A stretch of 7,083 bases of DNA, taken from the NCBI GenBank assembly GCA_028281075.1, contig JANQKO010000046.1:1-7083 (forward strand), in the 5' to 3' direction. The position numbers and the translations under genes were made by a program. The stretch's first letter is position 1. The number at the start of each line of letters is the position of its first letter. The stretch comes from Alphaproteobacteria bacterium (GTDB lineage: Bacteria; Pseudomonadota; Alphaproteobacteria; GCA-2731375). The notes under the pieces were generated by a model. It was given only the letters and a program-made list of their open reading frames with translations, was not told the DNA's origin and searched no databases. Positions 6,020 through 7,083 of the stretch are shown in pieces.

Positions 6020-6814
6020 ATGCCGGACGCCACGGACAAGCTGATCGCCCGCAAGGACGGCGCCATCGGCCGGCTGGTCTTCAACCAGCCGGAGCGGCGC
6101 AACGCCATCTCGTTCGCCATGTGGCGGGCGATTCCCGACGCCGTCGCCGAATTCGTGGCCGACGACGCGATCCGCGTGATCGTGGTCAGCGGCGCCGGCG
6201 GCAAGGCCTTCTCGGCCGGCAACGACATCTCGGAATTCGCGACGCGGCGGGCCAGCAACGCGCAGATCGCCGATTACAACGCCGCCTCGGGCCGGGCCTA
6301 CGCGGCCCTGGCCGGGGCGCCGAAGCCGGTGATCGCGAAGATCGAGGGCTATTGCATCGGCGGCGGCCTGGAGGTCTCGCAGCTCTGCGACCTGCAGCTC
6401 AGCGCCGACGACGCGCGCTTCGCGGTGACGCCGGCGCGGCTGGGGCTCGGTTACAAGTATGACGACGTTCGCCTGCTGCTGGCCAATATCAGCGCCAAGC
6501 ACGCCAAGGAACTGCTGTTCACCGGCCGGCAGTTCAGCGCCGCCGACGCCTTGCGGATGGGCCTGGTCAACCGCGTCGCGCCGGCGGCCGCGCTCGACGA
6601 CCTGGTCGAGGACTATGCCCGCGGCATCGCCGGGAACGCGCCGCTGTCGGTCCGGGCCGCGAAGGGCATCGTCGCCGAGGCCGTGAAGCCGCCGGCCGAC
6701 GCCGATCTGGCGCGCTGCCAGGCGCTGGTCGACGCCTGCCACGCCAGCGCCGACTACCAAGAAGGCCAGCGCGCCTTTGGCGAGAAGCGCAAGCCGGTGT
6801 TCGAAGGGCGGTAG
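6020..6814 (+). CDS. Enoyl-CoA hydratase/isomerase (crotonase) family protein
   Basis: This 264-residue cytoplasmic protein has the normal crotonase length. Visible blocks are 'QPERRNAISFAMW' (23-35), the first oxyanion-hole segment 'GAGGKAFSAGNDISEF' (58-73), the second, 'KPVIAKIEGYCIGGGLEVSQLCDLQLSADDARFAVTPARLGLGY' (about 102-145), and 'ELLFTGRQFSAADALRMGLVNRV' (164-186). Glu118 in GGGLE matches Glu144 of rat enoyl-CoA hydratase. The second catalytic glutamate (Glu164 in the 'PE' motif) is replaced: the site reads PARLGLGY, with Ala139, so classical hydration of 2-enoyl-CoA is uncertain. Isomerase, decarboxylase, thioesterase or another CoA-thioester reaction is possible. It is transcribed divergently from the TRAP/oxidoreductase operon and seems to be a single-gene unit. 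The family call is firm; the exact reaction is not. Confidence 0.93.
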   Translation: MPDATDKLIARKDGAIGRLVFNQPERRNAISFAMWRAIPDAVAEFVADDAIRVIVVSGAGGKAFSAGNDISEFATRRASNAQIADYNAASGRAYAALAGAPKPVIAKIEGYCIGGGLEVSQLCDLQLSADDARFAVTPARLGLGYKYDDVRLLLANISAKHAKELLFTGRQFSAADALRMGLVNRVAPAAALDDLVEDYARGIAGNAPLSVRAAKGIVAEAVKPPADADLARCQALVDACHASADYQEGQRAFGEKRKPVFEGR

Positions 6815-6842
6815 CCGGCGGGTTCGACCCACGCCTGCTGGA

Positions 6843-6863
6843 TTGCCGGGTCAAACCCGGCAA
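6843..6863. repeat. Perfect 9-bp palindromic element after the crotonase gene
   Basis: TTGCCGGGT and ACCCGGCAA (6843-6851, 6855-6863) pair perfectly around a CAA loop, starting 28 nt after the crotonase stop. No T-tract follows on either strand, so it is a weak intrinsic-terminator candidate. From memory it resembles GC-rich dispersed palindromes common between genes in alphaproteobacteria; it may act as a 3' stabiliser or terminator. Confidence 0.5.
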
Positions 6864-6953
6864 CAATGAACCTGATGTAAAATCAATGCCTTACCGACAA
6901 GAAATGTAACCGGGGCAAAAGTCCGGGCGGTTTGTCGTTTATCCCGGATCACG

Positions 6954-7033
6954 GTCATGCCGGCCTGCACGGCCGCGAAGAAAACGCCGAAGGCTCGCCC
7001 CCAATTGTCATGCCGGCGGAGGCCGGCATCCAT
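6954..7033. repeat. Two copies of a GTCATGCCGGC palindromic intergenic repeat
   Basis: The 11-mer GTCATGCCGGC occurs at 6954-6964 and 7007-7017. The second copy forms a clean hairpin: ATGCCGGC (7010-7017), loop GGAG, GCCGGCAT (7022-7029), then CCATGG. The first is degenerate: CGGCC (6961-6965), TGCAC, GGCCG (6971-6975). The form TGTCATnCCGGC-loop-GCCGGnATCCA is like the short dispersed palindromes found between genes in many proteobacteria. A 60-codon minus-strand reading frame across it (6851-7033, starting MDAGLRRHD) is the familiar spurious translation of such repeats. No gene was found between 6815 and 7083. Confidence 0.55.
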
Positions 7034-7083
7034 GGGACTGGCCGCCCGTCGAACGACAACGTCTTGGGGGTTCCGGCATCGGC

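Noticed and set aside
6843..6863. Rho-independent terminator for the crotonase gene
   Set aside because: The stem is good but no T-tract follows on either strand, so it is listed as a palindromic repeat only.
6851..7033. 60-codon minus-strand frame starting MDAGLRRHD
   Set aside because: It reads through palindromic repeats and gives the spurious peptide typical of such repeats. It has no ribosome binding site and no homology that I recognise.
1..7083. CRISPR array, tRNA, rRNA, insertion sequence, phage or defence genes
   Set aside because: No regularly spaced repeats, tRNA-like cloverleaf, transposase, integrase or defence-family motif was seen in either strand.

Overview
The window is GC-rich, densely coded DNA with strong G/C third-position bias. 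Its gene families (TAXI-type TRAP transporter, Tat-exported molybdenum hydroxylase, crotonase) and its short GC-rich intergenic palindromes are typical of an alphaproteobacterium, perhaps Rhodospirillales or Hyphomicrobiales. That placement is inference from style and family content; no rRNA or other phylogenetic marker is present.

Layout. Five genes lie head to tail on the minus strand, transcribed from about 5.93 kb down to base 1. They are: a periplasmic TAXI-family solute-binding protein (4858-5877); a fused DctQ-DctM TRAP permease (2751-4787); a small [2Fe-2S] subunit (2207-2665); the matching large molybdopterin-binding subunit with a Tat signal (162-2210); and the first 55 codons of a gene that runs off the left edge and looks like an AraC-type regulator (1-165). 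The last three genes overlap by 4 bp (ATGA) at each junction. The gaps before them are 70 and 85 bp, and each holds a perfect GC-rich inverted repeat. On the plus strand a single crotonase-family (enoyl-CoA hydratase-like) gene (6020-6814) is transcribed divergently. The remaining 269 bp to the right edge is non-coding and holds palindromic repeat-like elements.

How the genes may work together. The TAXI binding protein would capture a small, probably carboxylated or organic-anion substrate in the periplasm, and the fused permease would import it using an ion gradient. The two-subunit IorAB-like molybdenum hydroxylase is predicted to act on the periplasmic side and would hydroxylate or oxidise an aldehyde or N-heteroaromatic compound, passing electrons to a cytochrome-type acceptor, because no FAD subunit is present. 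A plausible reading is a periplasmic oxidation and uptake module under a locally encoded regulator, with the divergent crotonase taking part in downstream CoA-thioester metabolism. This linkage is inferred from gene order and from a shared inverted promoter motif between the two divergent units; the substrate cannot be read from sequence.

Nothing here is clearly a new class of system. The most interesting points are the transporter plus Mo-hydroxylase operon, the two intra-operon hairpins (one overlapping a Shine-Dalgarno), the mirrored 17-bp motif in the divergent promoter, and a crotonase lacking one of the two classical hydratase glutamates.
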